A stretch of DNA of 64,000 nt from Candidatus Brocadia pituitae (lineage in GTDB: Bacteria; Planctomycetota; Brocadiia; Brocadiales; Brocadiaceae), in NCBI GenBank assembly GCA_017347445.1, contig AP021856.1, positions 2,860,613 through 2,924,612 of the forward strand, written 5' to 3'. Both the position numbers and the translations under genes were made by a program. How positions within the stretch are numbered: position 1 is the stretch's first letter; each line of letters opens with the position of its first letter. The notes under the pieces are model-generated. The model was given only the letters and a program-made list of their open reading frames with translations, ran no database searches and had not been told where the DNA came from. Below are positions 52,844-62,356 of the stretch, in pieces.

Positions 52844-53659
52844 ATGTTTAAGCGTGATTGGTTATTGTTCGCGATGGTATTTAGTTACATTATTTTGGCG
52901 AATACAGTTGGAGTATGTGGGGAATACACTGGGGTATTATATAACCCCGAGAGTGGTAGAGACGAACCTGTATATAAAATGATGGACGAAGCGTTTAAAT
53001 TCATGACAGAGGAAGAGAAAAAAGAGCTAAAAGAGCAAGAAAAAACTAAGCGTGACGAAAAGGCGGAAGAGAAAATAAAAAAGGGCGCTGAATTTCCGGT
53101 GCCCATGGGGAATGGAGATGGTGCATGGTTTAAGGGTGGAAGCGAAGTTAATGATGCAGGAAAGACATATCAATGCATATTAGATAACACATCCTCTCCA
53201 AGCAATAGACCACCAAATGTAACATATTGGCGGCCGAAACCATATAACAGTAGCATATATCTATGGGCGTCAGGTGTTGCTTATAAAGCCCCTGCATTCC
53301 TTGGTTATAATAGAGTGGTGTTATATACATATATGTTTGCACACCCCAACAATTCAGTGTTTATAGATCAGGCAGGCGAAGGTCTTCCTAATAGTTGGGT
53401 ATATACTACCGCTCTTGGAAGACTAAAAACTTCGGATGGCGGGTTAGAATTCCTTGGTACTCATTATGGTACTGGAGGAATGGGAGGTGCAAAAGTTTAT
53501 GATTGGGCGGTTACTATTGGGAGTGAGGCTAATTTTAATCCTGGCAGTGGTACACAAACTTATAGATGCATACTTTCACATACTGCTTCAAGCGGAAACC
53601 AACCACCGAATTCAACCTATTGGACGCAGATAACCTATAATGGGAGTGGAACGAGATGA
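52844..53659 (+). CDS. Secreted protein with chitin-binding-like repeats, N-terminal part
   Basis: 271 residues. Signal segment (DWLLFAMVFSYIILANTVGV), a highly charged helical stretch (TEEEKKELKEQEKTKRDEKA), then repeats like those of CBM5/12 and phage tail-type carbohydrate-binding modules: YQCILDNTSSPSNRPPNVTY and YRCILSHTASSGNQPPNSTY. It stops at TGA 53657-53659 directly after NGSGTR. The same frame stays open after the TGA up to 54343 and carries a further repeat of the same type, so one longer protein was interrupted. Confidence 0.7.
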   Translation: MFKRDWLLFAMVFSYIILANTVGVCGEYTGVLYNPESGRDEPVYKMMDEAFKFMTEEEKKELKEQEKTKRDEKAEEKIKKGAEFPVPMGNGDGAWFKGGSEVNDAGKTYQCILDNTSSPSNRPPNVTYWRPKPYNSSIYLWASGVAYKAPAFLGYNRVVLYTYMFAHPNNSVFIDQAGEGLPNSWVYTTALGRLKTSDGGLEFLGTHYGTGGMGGAKVYDWAVTIGSEANFNPGSGTQTYRCILSHTASSGNQPPNSTYWTQITYNGSGTR

Positions 53660-54343
53660 ATAGAATATACAAATTATCAAGAAGACTCACCAGGGCCAAA
53701 CCAAAGCGATCCATATAATCGTTGGCAATGGACTAAATCATTGAGTGATTCTTTTTGGGCACCGTATATAACAACCTTTAGCGATCCAGGGGGGGTCACT
53801 AGAAAAGCTATATATTACGCAAACGAATCGTTGCTTGCGCAGAGCGGAGAGCCACAGACACGACGTAATGCAGTATATTTATGGAATTTCAACTTAAGTC
53901 GGTGGGATAACATTTACATCCATGATTATCGCAGAAATAAGCCATATCTTGGTGGTACATGGGGGACAATTATAGAGTACGATGACGTATCATGGGTATT
54001 TGGTACGGATGGATTAAAGTATCGCTGTAAAAAAGACCATACAAGTTCTGCTACCACTCGACCAACCAGTGGAGCAAATTGGTCTACATATTGGGTGCAG
54101 GACAATAATTCTACAGGCTGGTTAGTAACCAATTGGTTAAGTGGCAGAATTTATTACCAGAAGAAATATATAAAAGAATTGGGATATGCAAACGCTCAAA
54201 CATACTGGACAAATGATAGTGGTAGTGGAAATTCATTGTTAACTGATGTGTATACTACCTGGGATGCACCATCTCCTAACTGGATATTATTTCGTAGGAC
54301 ACCCAACTATACGTATGGAATGGGAAATAGCACTGACGAATAA
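53660..54343 (+). pseudogene. C-terminal part of the chitin-binding-like protein after an in-frame TGA
   Basis: Same frame as 52844-53659, beginning IEYTNYQEDSPGPN. A third repeat (YRCKKDHTSSATTRPTSGAN) and the aromatic-rich rest follow. A TTG at 53741 could start a shorter product, but no ribosome binding site is evident. The TGA most likely replaces TGG (Trp). The whole would be about 499 residues. Confidence 0.7.
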
Positions 54344-54499
54344 GTGATAAAGTATTACAAAATGAAATTATTTTGTCGCGTATTCAGGGAGATTTACGCA
54401 CTGGGTTGCTCATTGCCGCCGCGATCTTTGCCCGCATTCCATAGGTTTTGAACCACAGAATTGCCGACACCTTTCTTACGACGATGAACAGGATCAACA
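54344..54499. other. Short intergenic region
   Basis: 156 bases without gene or clear hairpin. The GT4 gene downstream may share a promoter located here; none is convincing. Confidence 0.3.
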
Positions 54500-55678
54500 T
54501 TGAAGAATAGGCTGCACATCGGTATCAATATGATAACCTCGAACGAAACCTTACGGGGTACGGACAGATATATCACGGAAATACTCCATCAGCTCACCAT
54601 TATGGATTCTACAAATCAGTACTTTATCTTCTACGCACACTGGCAAAAATTCGTGAAACCGTTCACAGCATCTAACTTCCGGTTTATCCAAATGGTTCCG
54701 CCAAAAGGCACCTTATTAAGGGCATTCTGGCAGGCGTTGATATTCCCCAAAGTGGTAAAAAAGTATCAACTCGATGTGCTTCATTATACCAACCCCATAC
54801 CAATTCTGAAGCGGTACTGTCCCCTGGTAGTAACGATCCATGACCTTGCGGAATTTGTTCAACCGGAAAAATATGGGGCACTCAAAAGTTATGCGAAACG
54901 CCTCTTCGTACTCCTTTGTGTAAAGAAAGCTCATTTTATCATAACCGTATCAGATGCTACGAGAAGAACAATTCTCGGTCTGCTTGATTGTCCCCCGGAA
55001 TTCATAGACGTAACACCGGAAGGGATTGCCCTGAATTTATCCGTTGATACCAGCGATGGCGAGCACATTTTCGAAAAATATCATATTCCCAGGAATTATC
55101 TCCTCTCTGTCGGTGTTATTGAAAAAACCAAACAGGTTGAATCGATAGTAAAGGCGTTTTCCCTCCTGGACGATTCCCTGCAAAAGGATTATGCCATTGT
55201 GATTGCCGGCAACAGGGGAAATGCATATGAAGATGTCAGGGACGCTGTACGTGATAGTAAATTAGAAAAAAAGGTGTTTTTCCTGGGATACGTCCAGGAC
55301 AATGATTTGAAATATCTTTACCAAAAGGCAAAGGTGTTTGTTTTTCCATCTCTTATCGAAGGATTTGGCTTGCCTGTTTTGGAAGCAATGGGGCATAGAA
55401 TCCCCGTCATTGCCTCTGATATTCCTGTCATAGCAGAGGTTGCAGGAGACGCGGCCGTTCTTGTCGACCCACATGATATTACCGCACTCAGGGACGCCAT
55501 GAGCAAGGTGCTGCAGGATGGGGAGATGAGAAAAGCCTTGATCGTGAAATGTTCGGAACGGATTAAGGATTTTTCGTGGGAGAATACCGCCAGGAAAACC
55601 CTGGCAATCTACAAAAAAATAGGCAACAACCTTTTGCAACCCAGGAAAGACTTCTGTAAAAACAAAAGACAAGACTAG
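54500..55678 (+). CDS. GT4 family glycosyltransferase
   Basis: 392 residues with the GT-B fold: N-terminal domain starting LHIGINMITSNETLRGTDRY, and C-terminal donor-binding domain with LLSVGVIEKTKQ and the characteristic SLIEGFGLPVLEAM (the E-x7-E region). It transfers sugar from a nucleotide donor, probably for envelope polysaccharide or glycolipid. The start is TTG 54500 with AGGATC upstream; family similarity begins there. Confidence 0.88.
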   Translation: MKNRLHIGINMITSNETLRGTDRYITEILHQLTIMDSTNQYFIFYAHWQKFVKPFTASNFRFIQMVPPKGTLLRAFWQALIFPKVVKKYQLDVLHYTNPIPILKRYCPLVVTIHDLAEFVQPEKYGALKSYAKRLFVLLCVKKAHFIITVSDATRRTILGLLDCPPEFIDVTPEGIALNLSVDTSDGEHIFEKYHIPRNYLLSVGVIEKTKQVESIVKAFSLLDDSLQKDYAIVIAGNRGNAYEDVRDAVRDSKLEKKVFFLGYVQDNDLKYLYQKAKVFVFPSLIEGFGLPVLEAMGHRIPVIASDIPVIAEVAGDAAVLVDPHDITALRDAMSKVLQDGEMRKALIVKCSERIKDFSWENTARKTLAIYKKIGNNLLQPRKDFCKNKRQD

Positions 55679-55724
55679 CTTTTATGGTATTGCTTTTACC
55701 GCCGGATTGTGTAAAAATACGGAC

Positions 55725-56834
55725 ATGCAAAATACGGTCAATCCAAAAAATTTTGATTGGTTGTTGTTCCCCTTAATATGCATAATTCTTACCGTGGGAA
55801 TCTTCTTCGTCTGGAGTGCATCGTCTGAGAAATTTCTGTTTAAACAGCTTGTCTGGGTTTTGATGGGATTTACGCTTTTTTTTACCCTTCTCTACTTTGA
55901 CTATCTCTCGTTTGCCAACTATGCTTATATCATCTATGCAGGCGTCCTCTTTCTGTTACTCCTTCTGCTGGCATTCGGAGGTTCTGTGAAAGGCTCCAGG
56001 AGATGGTTTTCCATCAGTTCTTTTTCGATTCAACCATCGGAATTTATGAAAATCACCCTCGTGCTTATCCTCGCACAATTCTTTCGGTACGCAAAGTACG
56101 ACCTTGGATTCCTTAATATCGGGATTTCCCTGCTTCTGACAGGAATACCCATGGCGCTCATTGTGACGCAGCCGGACCTTGGTACGGCACTCGTTATGGT
56201 ACCGATCTTACTCTCCATCCTATATACAGCGGGTATCCGGCTCTATCAACTTGCGCTTTTCATAGGAGCCGGGATAGCTATATCGCCGGTACTCTGGTTG
56301 TTTTTGTTAAAACCCTATCAGAAATTAAGGATTATTGGATTTCTTTGGCCTGATAAAACTGCTGATTGGGGAGCAGGGTATCACCGGCTTCAGTCTCTTA
56401 TCGCTATTGGTTCTGGTGGTTTATGGGGGGCCGGATGGGGTAATGGCACACAGAACCAGATGCGGTTTCTGCCGGAACGCCATACCGATTTTATCTTCGC
56501 TGTTATTGCGGAGGAGTGGGGGTTTTTGCGCGCTTGTTTTGTTTTGCTCCTTTATATCTTTTTTCTTACCTGCGGTATTGGTATTGCCCGGAATACGCGG
56601 GAACCATGCGGCCGTCTTATCGTTGTGGGACTGGTTACGATGTTTGCGACTCAAATTGTGGTAAATATTTGCATGACGCTGGGAATTGCTCCCATTGTTG
56701 GAATCACACTCCCGTTTATGAGTTATGGCGGTTCTTCCATGCTTACATCATTCATTGCCCTTTCTCTTATCTTTAACGTTAAGATGCGTTCGAAGATAGA
56801 CCTTGCCTCCAGACACTTTCATGAAATACGATGA
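55725..56834 (+). CDS. rodA: Rod-shape-determining peptidoglycan polymerase RodA
   Basis: SEDS-family glycosyltransferase that polymerises glycan strands in the elongation complex. About ten membrane helices and the family segments SRRWFSISSFSIQPSEFMKI, ADWGAGYHRLQS (with GSGGLWGAGWGNG) and LPERHTDFIFAVIAEEWGF. 369 residues from ATG 55725; a GTG at 55707 would add six. mrdA/PBP2 and mreB are not in the window. The DevC-like gene follows after 39 bases. Confidence 0.9.
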   Translation: MQNTVNPKNFDWLLFPLICIILTVGIFFVWSASSEKFLFKQLVWVLMGFTLFFTLLYFDYLSFANYAYIIYAGVLFLLLLLLAFGGSVKGSRRWFSISSFSIQPSEFMKITLVLILAQFFRYAKYDLGFLNIGISLLLTGIPMALIVTQPDLGTALVMVPILLSILYTAGIRLYQLALFIGAGIAISPVLWLFLLKPYQKLRIIGFLWPDKTADWGAGYHRLQSLIAIGSGGLWGAGWGNGTQNQMRFLPERHTDFIFAVIAEEWGFLRACFVLLLYIFFLTCGIGIARNTREPCGRLIVVGLVTMFATQIVVNICMTLGIAPIVGITLPFMSYGGSSMLTSFIALSLIFNVKMRSKIDLASRHFHEIR

Positions 56835-56873
56835 AAAGACTGCGCTGTCGGATTTAAGGAGCGTTGTCCGGCA

Positions 56874-58028
56874 ATGAATTTTATCGCTATAAAAATGCTC
56901 ATGGGAAACCGGGCCAAGTACCTGGGAATTATTGTTGGGTTGACGTTTGCCTCGTTGCTCATCACCCAACAGGCAGCCATCTTTCTGGGCCTTATGACAA
57001 GAACCTTTGGTTTCCTGACAGACACAGGGCTTCCCGATATCTGGGTAATGGATCCAAAGGTACAGTATATTGATGACCTCAAACCGCTGAAAGAGACGGA
57101 ATCGCTTCGCGTCCGGAGCGTGGAGGGTGTGGAATGGGCTGTCCCGTTGTACAAAGGTCTGCTGAAGGCGCGGCTTCCCAATGGCACCTTCCAGGCGTGT
57201 AACGTAGTCGGGCTTGATGACGAAACGTTGATTGGAGGCCCGCCGAAAATGTTGGAGGGGCGACTGGCCAACCTCCGCAGCAGTGACGCCGTTATTGTCG
57301 ATGTCGTTGGCGCCAAGAGCAAGCTTGCACGAACGCTTCCCGATGGAAGCCGCATACCCATGAGAATCGGCGACACCATGGAGTTGAACGATCATCGAGC
57401 TGTCGTGGTTGGGATCTGTCAGGTACAGCGGACGTTTCAATCACAACCGGTCATTTATACCACCTTCTCACGGGCAACAGTCTTTGCGCCGCGCGAACGC
57501 AAGCTCATGTCATTTGTGCTGGTGAAGGCAAAACCTGGCCAGGATATCCATGCGTTGTGCCAGCGTATTCGCAGGACAACCGGTCTGGCTGCCTATACCA
57601 GAGATGAATTTAAAGCGCTCACGGTTCGCTACTACATGAAATACACCGGCATACCCATTAATTTCGGGACCACGGTCATCCTTGGTTTTATTGTGGGAGT
57701 TGCCATCGCGGGACAGACTTTTTATAATTTCACCCTGGACAATATCCGTTATTTTGGAACACTCAAGGCAATGGGTGCATCTGATTTTATGTTATTACGA
57801 ATGATCTTACTTCAGGCAGCAACGGTCGGGGCTATCGGATATGGACTTGGCGTGGGGACAGCTTCTGCTTTAGGTCTCTTAACGGGCAGTACGGAACTCT
57901 CATTCCGGTTGCCGTGGCAACTTCTGCTTTTCAGTGCAGTTGCTGTCATGCTGATCTGCGCTGGTTCTGCAGTGCTGAGTATGTGGAAAGTGATGAGACT
58001 AGAGCCGGCAATTGTCTTTAAGAATTAA
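56874..58028 (+). CDS. ABC transporter permease, DevC/FtsX-MacB type
   Basis: 384 residues: N-terminal membrane helix (YLGIIVGLTFASLLITQQAA), a large extracytoplasmic domain (residues 45-260), and three C-terminal helices (TVILGFIVGVAIAGQTFYNF; AATVGAIGYGLGVGTASALG; LLLFSAVAVMLICAGSAVLS), ending with the usual RLEPAIVFKN. With the next two genes it forms a DevC-DevA-DevB-like exporter that could work with an outer membrane channel of the TolC type. First gene of the exporter. Confidence 0.87.
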   Translation: MNFIAIKMLMGNRAKYLGIIVGLTFASLLITQQAAIFLGLMTRTFGFLTDTGLPDIWVMDPKVQYIDDLKPLKETESLRVRSVEGVEWAVPLYKGLLKARLPNGTFQACNVVGLDDETLIGGPPKMLEGRLANLRSSDAVIVDVVGAKSKLARTLPDGSRIPMRIGDTMELNDHRAVVVGICQVQRTFQSQPVIYTTFSRATVFAPRERKLMSFVLVKAKPGQDIHALCQRIRRTTGLAAYTRDEFKALTVRYYMKYTGIPINFGTTVILGFIVGVAIAGQTFYNFTLDNIRYFGTLKAMGASDFMLLRMILLQAATVGAIGYGLGVGTASALGLLTGSTELSFRLPWQLLLFSAVAVMLICAGSAVLSMWKVMRLEPAIVFKN

Positions 58029-58063
58029 GATTTTGAAAAGATCTTTTTAAAAGATCAATCTCT

Positions 58064-58792
58064 ATGGACAGTGCTAATAGTATTGCAGTACTCTGTAAAG
58101 GTCTGACGAAAAGCTATGGCAGCGGCAACAACCAGGTGCATGCCCTCTGCGGCGTAGATTTAGAAGTCCGGACGGGGGAATTGATGATGTTAGTTGGCCC
58201 TTCGGGCTGTGGTAAGACCACATTAATTTCTGTTATTGCCGGCGTCTTAGAACGCGACGGGGGCGAATGTCTGGTATTTGGTTATGATTTCAAACAGATG
58301 AACCCGCAGGAAAAAACGCGATACCGTGGAAAGAATATTGGATTCGTTTTCCAGATGTTCAATTTGATACCGGCCCTGACGGCGACTGAAAATGTTGCGG
58401 TTCCCCTGATCATTAACGGCGTCAAGCGGCGCGAGGCGCTGGACAAGGCGCGGGAAATCCTTTGCCGTGTGGGGCTGAGTGACCGTACGCATGCAGTTCC
58501 CGCAGAGCTTTCTGGCGGCCAGCAGCAGCGCGTTGCCATTGCACGGGCAATGCTGCATGACCCAAAACTCATTGTGTGCGATGAACCGACGAGCGCACTC
58601 GATCATGAGACCGGTCACAAGGTTATGGAACTGTTGCGCGAGGTGGCCGTTGGTGTCGGCCGTGCATTTATTGTTGTTACCCACGATGCCCGCATTTTCA
58701 AATTTGCTGATCGCATTGCCAAAATGGATGATGGGCATATTATTAGTATAGAGAACATGCGCACCGATCTCTCAAGCAATACCAAATGTTAG
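58064..58792 (+). CDS. ABC transporter ATP-binding protein, DevA/LolD type
   Basis: 242 residues. Walker A is GPSGCGKTTL, signature LSGGQQQRVAIARA, Walker B LIVCDEPTSALD, switch His in VVTHDARI. ATPase partner of the permease gene 35 bases upstream. The stop TAG is immediately followed by AGGAGG of the next gene, so translation is coupled. Confidence 0.93.
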   Translation: MDSANSIAVLCKGLTKSYGSGNNQVHALCGVDLEVRTGELMMLVGPSGCGKTTLISVIAGVLERDGGECLVFGYDFKQMNPQEKTRYRGKNIGFVFQMFNLIPALTATENVAVPLIINGVKRREALDKAREILCRVGLSDRTHAVPAELSGGQQQRVAIARAMLHDPKLIVCDEPTSALDHETGHKVMELLREVAVGVGRAFIVVTHDARIFKFADRIAKMDDGHIISIENMRTDLSSNTKC

Positions 58793-58802
58793 GAGGAAAC
58801 AT

Positions 58803-59792
58803 ATCAGAAAGTATCTGCTTCCTGTTTTATCAGTATTAGGAATAGGGTTTGCCATATTGACTGTCGTTAGTGGAAGCAAGTCTATCCCGCCATCATCACC
58901 GGTTGTGGATCCGGGCGCACCGCCCTTTCAAACATCCGTGGCCGGCGCAGGAATCGTAGAGGCAAACACAGAAAACATCGCCATCGGAACGCTCGTTGCC
59001 GGAGTTGTTTCTGAGTTGTATGTTATGGCAGGCAGCGACGTCAGGGCCGGTGATCCGTTATTTAAGATCGACGACCGCGACCTGCAGGCACAATTAGCAA
59101 TACGGCAAACAGCGTTGAGAGTTGCCAGGGCAAACGTTAAGGTAGAAAATGCACAATTGGATGACCTGAAAAATCAATTGGCAAGGGCTGAAGTCTTATC
59201 ACGCAAACAGGTTATCAGTGTTGACGAATTGGACCGGCATCGTTATGCGGTGCAGACTGCAACGGCAAGACTGACGTATGCCAGGGCAGAGGTTGCTTTT
59301 GCTCAGGCACAGGTGAAGGAAACGGAGATCAATCTTGACCGGGGTATCGTTCGGGCACCTCGCGATGGCAAAGTATTGCAGTTAAAAATTCATGCGGGTG
59401 AGTTTGCCCCGGCTGGCATTACCCAAACACCGCTTATACTCTTTGGCAACACAAAACCCCTGAATGTCCGGGTTGATGTGGATGAAAACGATGCGTGGCG
59501 GGTACATCCGACAGCACCGGCTTTCGCTTTTCTGCGCGGGAACCGTGAGATTAAAACGTCCTTAAAATTTGTGCGTTTTGAGCCGTATGTCGTCCCCAAA
59601 AAATCACTCACCGGCGACAGCACGGAACGCGTTGACACACGCGTGCTACAGGTCCTTTACAGTATCGAAGGTAGCGATTTGCCGATTTTCCCAGGCCAAC
59701 AGATGGACGTGTTCATTGAGACTCCAGATCACCTCACACCTTCAGTCGCACCGGTACAGACCGGGGATGGAAGCCGGAAAATACACTCATGA
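58803..59792 (+). CDS. HlyD/DevB-type membrane fusion protein, probable ATC start
   Basis: Periplasmic adaptor of the exporter. From ATC 58803 the product has 329 residues and begins IRKYLLPVLSVLGIGFAILT, a good N-terminal membrane anchor. A perfect AGGAGG (58791-58796) lies exactly six bases upstream. The first usual start codon in frame is TTG 58857, which would remove the anchor and has no ribosome binding site. Downstream: lipoyl-like halves (GTLVAGVVSELYVMAGSDV; VRAPRDGKVLQLKIHAGEF) flank a coiled coil (LRVARANVKVENAQLDDLKN). An initiator mutated from ATG or a true rare ATC start are both possible. Confidence 0.8.
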   Translation: MRKYLLPVLSVLGIGFAILTVVSGSKSIPPSSPVVDPGAPPFQTSVAGAGIVEANTENIAIGTLVAGVVSELYVMAGSDVRAGDPLFKIDDRDLQAQLAIRQTALRVARANVKVENAQLDDLKNQLARAEVLSRKQVISVDELDRHRYAVQTATARLTYARAEVAFAQAQVKETEINLDRGIVRAPRDGKVLQLKIHAGEFAPAGITQTPLILFGNTKPLNVRVDVDENDAWRVHPTAPAFAFLRGNREIKTSLKFVRFEPYVVPKKSLTGDSTERVDTRVLQVLYSIEGSDLPIFPGQQMDVFIETPDHLTPSVAPVQTGDGSRKIHS

Positions 59793-59968
59793 ATACGGAT
59801 GGAGGCATTGCAGGACATTTCACCTGAAGTACAGATGCTGAAGCAAACCGGATCAAACTTTTTTTGGCGCTTGCCACCAGTTGTATCCCACAGCATGTAA
59901 ACCCCGAATACCTTTCAAAACGAAACAAGACTTGCTTAATAACCGGATACATATTATCATAAATCATC
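59793..59968. other. Short intergenic region
   Basis: 176 bases; no gene or strong hairpin seen. Confidence 0.3.
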
Positions 59969-61816
59969 ATGAAGAATGCTTTAAAATCATTTGTAACAGA
60001 AAATCTATTGCCATTGGTAGAAATGCCTGGACAATACATTGGCGGGGAATGGAATTCCATTGTTAAGGAACATACCGATACCAGGATAAAAGTGGCATTG
60101 GCGTTCCCTGATACCTACAGCATCGGCATGTCTCACCTTGGTATCCAGATTCTTTACGGACTGCTCAATGAAAGGGAGGATATCGTATGCGAAAGGGTTT
60201 TTGCGCCGCTCGATGATATGGAATCCCTGATGAGAGAGCACCAGATTCCCCTCTTTTCCCTGGAAACCTATACGCCTTTGCGGGAATTCGACATCATGGG
60301 TTTTTCGATCCAATACGAACTCTCCTATACGAATATCTTAAACATGCTGGACCTCTCGGGAATTTCCGTTTGGGCATCTGAGCGAAACGAAGCAGACCCT
60401 CTTATTATCGCAGGAGGACCCGCTGCTATTTCTCCTGAGCCACTGGCGGATTTTATTGACATCTTTCTTGTTGGAGACGGCGAGGAGTGTCTGCCACGGT
60501 TCATTGCCTTATGGAAGGACATGAAACGGACAAAGCTCTCCCGCAAGGAAAAGATGGTTTCTATTGCCAGAACCCTGAAAAATGCCTATGTTCCATCGTT
60601 GTTCGATGTTACCTACGGTTGGGATAACACCATACAGCAGATACGGCCAAAGATCGATGACCTGCCGCCCCTTATCCGGTCCGCATCGGTAGAGGATTTA
60701 AACACAACCTATTTCCCAACAAAACCGATTGTACCTTATGTAAAAACGGTTCATGACCGGATCACGATAGAGGTCATGCGTGGTTGTACCCAAGGGTGCC
60801 GGTTTTGCCAGGCCGGCATGAGTAAACGGCCTACGCGGCCTCGCACCATAGAGAACATTGTCAGGCTGGCCGAACTTTGTTATGCAAATACCGGACATAA
60901 TGAGATTTCCCTGGCATCTCTTTCCATTAGTGACTATCCGGCCTTATCAGACTTAATGGAACAGATGAACAGGGCATTTCACCCAAGGCAGGTAAATATT
61001 TCCTTCCCCTCCCTGCGCGTGAATGAACAGCTTATTCTTTTACCTTCCTTGCTGAACGTCGTCCGGAAGTCCGGACTCACCCTTGCACCAGAGGCAGCAA
61101 CTCAGACCCTGCGAAGGATCATTAATAAAGATATTACCGATGAAGACCTGCACAATGGGGTAGGGGAGGCATTTAAACAGGGGTGGAATCTGGTAAAGCT
61201 CTATTTTATGGTTGGACTCCCCACCGAGACAGATGATGATATCGATGCTATTGCAAGGCTCGCCTATAAGATCTCTGAATTGAAAAAGGATATCAGCGGC
61301 ACTTTTGGACAAGTCAACATCAGCATTGCACCCTTTGTGCCAAAGGCACATACCCCGTTCCAATGGCATCCTATGGTTACCCTTCAACGGATAAAAGAGA
61401 TCAGAAACAGGTTGTTTGATCGGATCCGGCGTAAATGCATTCGCATCAAATTTCACAACGCGGAGCGCAGTATTCTGGAAGGTGTCTTCGCAAGGGGAGA
61501 CAGAAGGTTAGGGAAGGTCATCTATCAGGCGTGGCAGGATGGCTGCAAATTCGATGCATGGGAAGAACATTTCCACTTTCAAAAATGGGAAGATGCCTTT
61601 CAAAAAACCGGAGTTGACTGGACTTTTTATGCGCACCGGCAGAGGGATAACGATGAGATCTTCCCGTGGGACCATATCAGTTGTGGTGTGGTTAAGCCAT
61701 TTCTCGTGCAGGAAAGACAGAGGTCTTGCCATGAGGAGGTTACCCCGGATTGCCGTACCGATGTATGCCCGGAGTGCGGAAGCTGTGCACGTTCTCAGAA
61801 TTTTTGTACGGTATAA
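59969..61816 (+). CDS. B12-binding-type radical SAM protein (TIGR03960 family)
   Basis: 615 residues. The N-terminus resembles a cobalamin-binding domain (FPDTYSIGMSHLGIQILYGL), followed by the radical SAM core with the CxxxCxxC [4Fe-4S] motif in EVMRGCTQGCRFCQAG. A C-terminal Cys-rich tail (CRTDVCPECGSCARSQNFC) may hold a further metal centre. Members of this family are often fused to, or next to, a DUF2344 protein, which is not present here. Reaction unknown; RNA or lipid modification is possible. Confidence 0.85.
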   Translation: MKNALKSFVTENLLPLVEMPGQYIGGEWNSIVKEHTDTRIKVALAFPDTYSIGMSHLGIQILYGLLNEREDIVCERVFAPLDDMESLMREHQIPLFSLETYTPLREFDIMGFSIQYELSYTNILNMLDLSGISVWASERNEADPLIIAGGPAAISPEPLADFIDIFLVGDGEECLPRFIALWKDMKRTKLSRKEKMVSIARTLKNAYVPSLFDVTYGWDNTIQQIRPKIDDLPPLIRSASVEDLNTTYFPTKPIVPYVKTVHDRITIEVMRGCTQGCRFCQAGMSKRPTRPRTIENIVRLAELCYANTGHNEISLASLSISDYPALSDLMEQMNRAFHPRQVNISFPSLRVNEQLILLPSLLNVVRKSGLTLAPEAATQTLRRIINKDITDEDLHNGVGEAFKQGWNLVKLYFMVGLPTETDDDIDAIARLAYKISELKKDISGTFGQVNISIAPFVPKAHTPFQWHPMVTLQRIKEIRNRLFDRIRRKCIRIKFHNAERSILEGVFARGDRRLGKVIYQAWQDGCKFDAWEEHFHFQKWEDAFQKTGVDWTFYAHRQRDNDEIFPWDHISCGVVKPFLVQERQRSCHEEVTPDCRTDVCPECGSCARSQNFCTV

Positions 61817-61872
61817 AACTTTACAAAAGAATCAGGAAGTTTGCTTCAATTGACAGGCTGACAAAAATCACT

Positions 61873-62352
61873 ATGATACCAGTATTCATTGGATTAGGTT
61901 CAAATATGGGAAACAGAAATGAGAACCTACAGACTGCTTGCGAACATATTCTTGCTATCCAGGGAATACAACCCCTGAGATGTTCGCGGTTTTACGAAAC
62001 GGCACCGGTAGGTGGCCCGCCGCAGCCGGTGTTTTTAAATGCCGCCTTCGGTATAACAACCACCCTATCTCCCCGTCAATTGCTTGAACGATTGCAATAT
62101 ATAGAAACCCTTATGGGCAGGATCCGTACGGTGAAATGGGGACCCAGGATTATTGATATTGATATTCTGCTCTATGGTGATGAAATCGTTGATGCTGATC
62201 GGCTGACAATACCGCATCCCCTGATGCACACGCGGTTATTTGTTTTAGAGCCATTGGTTGAGATTGCGCCCGATGTAGTTCATCCTGGATCACAAAAAAC
62301 TATTTTTCAATTATATAAAGAACTCCAAACTTCATTATCGGTTACCGCATAA
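61873..62352 (+). CDS. folK: 2-amino-4-hydroxy-6-hydroxymethyldihydropteridine pyrophosphokinase
   Basis: HPPK of folate synthesis: transfers pyrophosphate from ATP to the pterin. 159 residues from ATG 61873; the frame is open upstream to 61750, but the family begins with PVFIGLGSNMGNRNENLQ. The signature VKWGPRIIDIDILLYGD and PHPLMHTRLFVLEPL are present, including catalytic Asp residues. It precedes the LptF/G gene by four bases. Confidence 0.93.
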   Translation: MIPVFIGLGSNMGNRNENLQTACEHILAIQGIQPLRCSRFYETAPVGGPPQPVFLNAAFGITTTLSPRQLLERLQYIETLMGRIRTVKWGPRIIDIDILLYGDEIVDADRLTIPHPLMHTRLFVLEPLVEIAPDVVHPGSQKTIFQLYKELQTSLSVTA

Positions 62353-62356
62353 AGAT

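Noticed and set aside
53657-53659. Selenocysteine or reassigned TGA
   Set aside because: There is no hint of a selenocysteine insertion hairpin, and several sound genes in the window end with TGA.
56819-57440. Minus-strand ORFs of 186 and 230 codons
   Set aside because: They are antisense to the DevC-like permease gene, whose membrane and domain pattern is clear.
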